Positions 33,481 through 35,258 of a DNA stretch of 35,258 nucleotides are shown piece after piece (position 1 is the first letter of the stretch; the number at the start of each line of letters is the position of its first letter). Source of the stretch: Thalassocella blandensis (GTDB taxonomy: Bacteria > Pseudomonadota > Gammaproteobacteria > Pseudomonadales > Cellvibrionaceae). A program made the position numbers and the translations under genes. A model generated the notes under the pieces. The model made no database searches and was not told where the DNA came from. It worked only from the letters and a program-made list of their open reading frames with translations. The stretch spans positions 1-35,258 of the forward strand of contig CAMCXE010000012.1 of NCBI GenBank assembly GCA_945882995.1, read 5' to 3'.

Positions 33481-33631
33481 TTGGATCACCAAAGTCTGCG
33501 CAACCCCTTAGCGCGCCTAGCAAAAGTTAAAAATCACGAACAACCAACCAGGTTGCCCGTGATTTTTAACTTTCACTAATCACACCAATGGATTACACAG
33601 CTTTTTGGCGCCCAACTGAGGTTTCTAGGTT
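33481..33631. repeat. Foldback repeat family C, copy C4 (left end missing)
   Basis: Everything from TTGGATCACC onward is conserved, but the left terminal 18 bases are replaced by unrelated sequence. The central stem is a perfect 16 bp (33523-33538 with 33558-33573) using CACG/CGTG where C1 has GGCG/CGCC. It lies about 330 bp upstream of the cold-shock gene. Confidence 0.88.
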
Positions 33632-33959
33632 AAATCTAGCGCTTGATATTTGTTGGTGATGTGGGTGTTGGGCAGATTTTTGAGTGGTTTTTATTGCCTG
33701 AAAAAATTAATTCAATCGTTTGAAATTGTTTGGCGTGGCGTGTCGTTACATTGATAACTTGTAAACAGCTTTGTTTGTCGTAGCAAAATTATATTAAGAT
33801 TTTGTGAAGGGTGTATTGCTATGCGTGTTTAAGGCGCATAAAATCGCCGCCGGTGTGACAGTTAGCGCCAACTTGTGTCGCAGTAAATTGTCGGTTGGTG
33901 CAAAATTAATCTGTCATGAGGATGCTACTACAGTAGTTAATTTTTGATTGGAGCGCGCA
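33632..33959 (+). promoter_or_regulatory. Long AT-rich leader of the cold-shock gene
   Basis: 328 bp without a gene. TTGTTT (33771-33776), an 18-bp gap and TAAGAT (33795-33800) could be a sigma-70 promoter, leaving a 5' leader of about 150 nt. A long structured leader is typical of cspA-type genes, where it acts as a cold-responsive RNA element. Small complementary segments exist, but I could not fold the leader here. Confidence 0.35.
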
Positions 33960-34169
33960 ATGTCTAGCAAAATTAAAGGCACAGTTAAATGGTTCAACGA
34001 GAGTAAGGGTTACGGTTTTATTTGTCGCGAAAGCGGTCCGGATCTTTTTGTTCACTTTAGCAACATTCAAAGCACTGGATTTCGCACCTTAAAAGAGGGG
34101 CAAGAAGTGGTCTTTACTGAAGGCTCCGGTCAAAAAGGCCCTCAAGCAGAAAATGTAGAAGTGGCATAG
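33960..34169 (+). CDS. CspA-family cold-shock protein
   Basis: A 69-residue single cold-shock domain, a nucleic-acid chaperone that melts RNA structure. RNP1 (KGYGFI, with [13 protein letters not shown]) and RNP2 (LFVHF) are intact, and the flanking KGTVKWFN start and [10 protein letters not shown] end are canonical. GGAG at 33949-33952 is well spaced for ATG 33960, so the in-frame TTG at 33948 is not needed. A strong terminator follows directly, so the gene is monocistronic. Confidence 0.97.
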   Translation: MSSKIKGTVKWFNESKGYGFICRESGPDLFVHFSNIQSTGFRTLKEGQEVVFTEGSGQKGPQAENVEVA

Positions 34170-34171
34170 TT

Positions 34172-34202
34172 AAAAATGGCGGCCTTGGCCGCCATTTTTT
34201 TT
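34172..34202 (+). terminator. Rho-independent terminator of the cold-shock gene
   Basis: AAAAATGGCGGCC and GGCCGCCATTTTT form a GC-rich stem closed by a tiny loop and ending in eight or nine T, two bases after the stop codon. The symmetrical A and T tracts would let it work in both directions. Confidence 0.93.
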
Positions 34203-34746
34203 GCGAAAAATAGCTGATAAACCTTGTTTTTGTGATGGTTGTGGATATTGGCCCCCGCATGGATTTGGCGACCGTTTTTGGGTGTCGTTCGTTTTGTGTG
34301 TGGGTGTTTTCCAGGAAATGCTGCAACGAATTCTGGGCTCGGTTGAATTTTTCAAGCGAGAGACACCTTGTTTGGGTGACTGTTATTTGAAGTTTCACGT
34401 CAATTGACTTTGGATTTTTGAGGGATTCAGGTAGGTTGTGTTATTTGCACCTTGAATTTTTTAGTGTTCGTTTGTTGCCGGGAGCAAGAAATTGCTGAGT
34501 TGCTAGCGTTTGGCGACATTTTGTTTTTTCTATATTTTAGCAGGCGAGGTTTGGCTATCTGCGTGCTGGATAATTTATTAATTCATCAGTCGCAGTTGAT
34601 CGCCAAACAGATTGAGCAATCTATGGTTGGCATTGATGGCGGTTGGAAATGACCGACAACCTGTTTGGCAATTTTTCACTTGCGATAGGCGTACCACGGG
34701 AAGGCACAGGCCTAGGCGGTTCAAGCTAGGCGTTTAGGCTTAACAG
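34203..34746. other. 544 bp without a confident gene
   Basis: AT-rich sequence with no recognisable RNA gene or repeat. A 66-codon frame from TTG 34452 to 34652 (VFVCCREQEIAELLAFGDIL, then LLIHQSQLIAKQIEQSMVGI) is open but has no convincing start, ribosome-binding site or family. Confidence 0.4.
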
Positions 34747-35046
34747 CTACTTGCCTTCGCGTTCAGCCTCAGCTGGTGTTAGTCGGGAATTCACAAACCT
34801 GCGGCCAAAAAATTCCAAATGCTGAGCAATATCGCGCAGCATTGATCTCCTGCCTTGCTCAACAAAACAATTCCGCGTAAATCCGCTTTGCCCTAACCAC
34901 CGGCCTTCTGTTGGCGGCTGGCTGTTCCGTCAAACTTGCCCTGCAAGCCCCATCGCCGCCAACGTTTTATTCAGCGTGTTAAGGCGCCTGCGCGGCACAT
35001 TAATGGTCTTGTTTGCGGAATCGCGCGCAATAATTTTCCACAGGTA
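34747..35046 (-). pseudogene. Decayed reading frame beside the IS
   Basis: On the minus strand one frame is open from 35046 to the stop at 34749-34747, except for a single TGA at 34932-34930. The upstream part reads WKIIARDSANKTINVPRRRL, then NTLNKTLAAMGLAGQV. The downstream part reads WLGQSGFTRNCFVEQGRR, then MLRDIAQHLEFFGRRFVNSR and LTPAEAEREGK. The last 31 residues could also be an independent small ORF from ATG 34842, which has AGGAG just upstream. No family is recognised. Confidence 0.3.
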
Positions 35047-35121
35047 TTAATGCAAGCCCGCCTAACAGCATGGCCAATAAGATTGTGCCCAGTGCTCCAC
35101 TTAATACAACCTAATCACCAC

Positions 35122-35258
35122 TCAACCTAAGCCAACTTTCAATAATCTTTCTGGCATAGGCGGTGTCCGAAGAGCAACATAGACCAAACGAGAAACTATA
35201 GAAACCAAATCTGCTCGCCGATTAAATCGGTATTGAAATTCAGCCAGATAGCGCTGCG
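35122..35258 (-). mobile_element. IS1595-family transposase, C-terminal end (partial)
   Basis: The minus strand encodes the last 44 residues of a transposase, cut by the window edge: QRYLAEFQYRFNRR, then ADLVSIVSRLVYVALRTPP and MPERLLKV, stop at 35124-35122. The YLAEFQYRFNRR stretch followed by TPPMP-RLLK is characteristic of ISXO2-like (IS1595) DDE transposases. Only the tail is visible, so intactness and the inverted repeats cannot be judged. Confidence 0.75.

Noticed and set aside
33091-33492. 133-codon minus-strand frame between C3 and C4
   Set aside because: It begins inside repeat C4, crosses repeat D and is low-complexity at its end; only its middle looks coding, so it is reported as possible gene debris.
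34452-34652. 66-codon plus-strand frame
   Set aside because: It needs a TTG start without a ribosome-binding site and matches no family I know; kept only as a note in the spacer entry.
34735-35075. Possible integron attC sites (GCTTAAC near 34738, GCCTAAC near 35065)
   Set aside because: The matching GTTRRRY partners and the palindromic arms of attC are missing; no integrase is seen.
1-35258. CRISPR array, tRNA or rRNA genes
   Set aside because: No regularly spaced direct repeats and no recognisable tRNA or rRNA sequence were seen on either strand; a covariance-model search would be decisive.

Overview
The window reads as a chromosomal segment of a motile Gammaproteobacterium. The evidence is the hisI-hisE-tatA-tatB-tatC order, the polar-flagellum type fliC-flaG-fliD set, an exosortase H locus and the circularly permuted ATP-grasp/alpha-E/transglutaminase cluster. 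A Cellvibrionales-type marine or cellulolytic lineage is my best guess, but that is inference from gene content and cannot be confirmed here.

Layout. 1-1704: a 300-bp palindromic MITE, an AT-rich TPR-like gene and a TPR lipoprotein. 1710-2500: no credible gene, but a dense array of small hairpins. 2562-4487 (minus): an EamA transporter and glucokinase. 4925-6090 (plus): exosortase H (xrtH) translationally coupled to a membrane partner. It is followed by a large secreted ExeM/NucH-type nuclease (6720-9998) ending in an IPTL-CTERM-like tail, and by a PEP-CTERM-like protein (10388-11167). 11401-14118 (minus): hisI-hisE-tatABC plus a small membrane protein. 14214-15868 (minus): a chemoreceptor preceded by a possible small coupled ORF. 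16398-22363 (plus): ATP-grasp, alpha-E and transglutaminase/DUF2126 amidoligase genes, a predicted peptide-ligation system. 22719-27574 (minus): fliD, flaG and fliC, with a visible sigma-28 promoter before fliC. 27834-29728: divergent FHA and PP2C genes, a phosphothreonine signalling pair. 29983-32750 (minus): DUF945-like, AsmA-like and coiled-coil envelope proteins. 33960-34169 (plus): a cold-shock protein. 35122-35258 (minus): the C-terminal end of an IS1595-family transposase running off the window.

The most unusual feature is repeat content. A family of roughly 167-bp full-length foldback elements occurs as three intact copies, one copy lacking its left end and three relics within 30 kb. 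Their central stems differ between copies but stay paired by compensatory changes, so the fold appears to be selected. A second palindromic family (TIR GGGCACCTCCGG, about 136-162 bp) occurs twice in gene leaders. A 300-bp MITE, an 88-bp palindrome and a diverged 48-bp repeat add to this. The elements lie between genes and in two cases supply the stop codon of the adjacent reading frame.

Functionally, the window combines protein export (Tat, exosortase H) with predicted surface-sorted substrates, motility and chemotaxis, and envelope or peptide modification.
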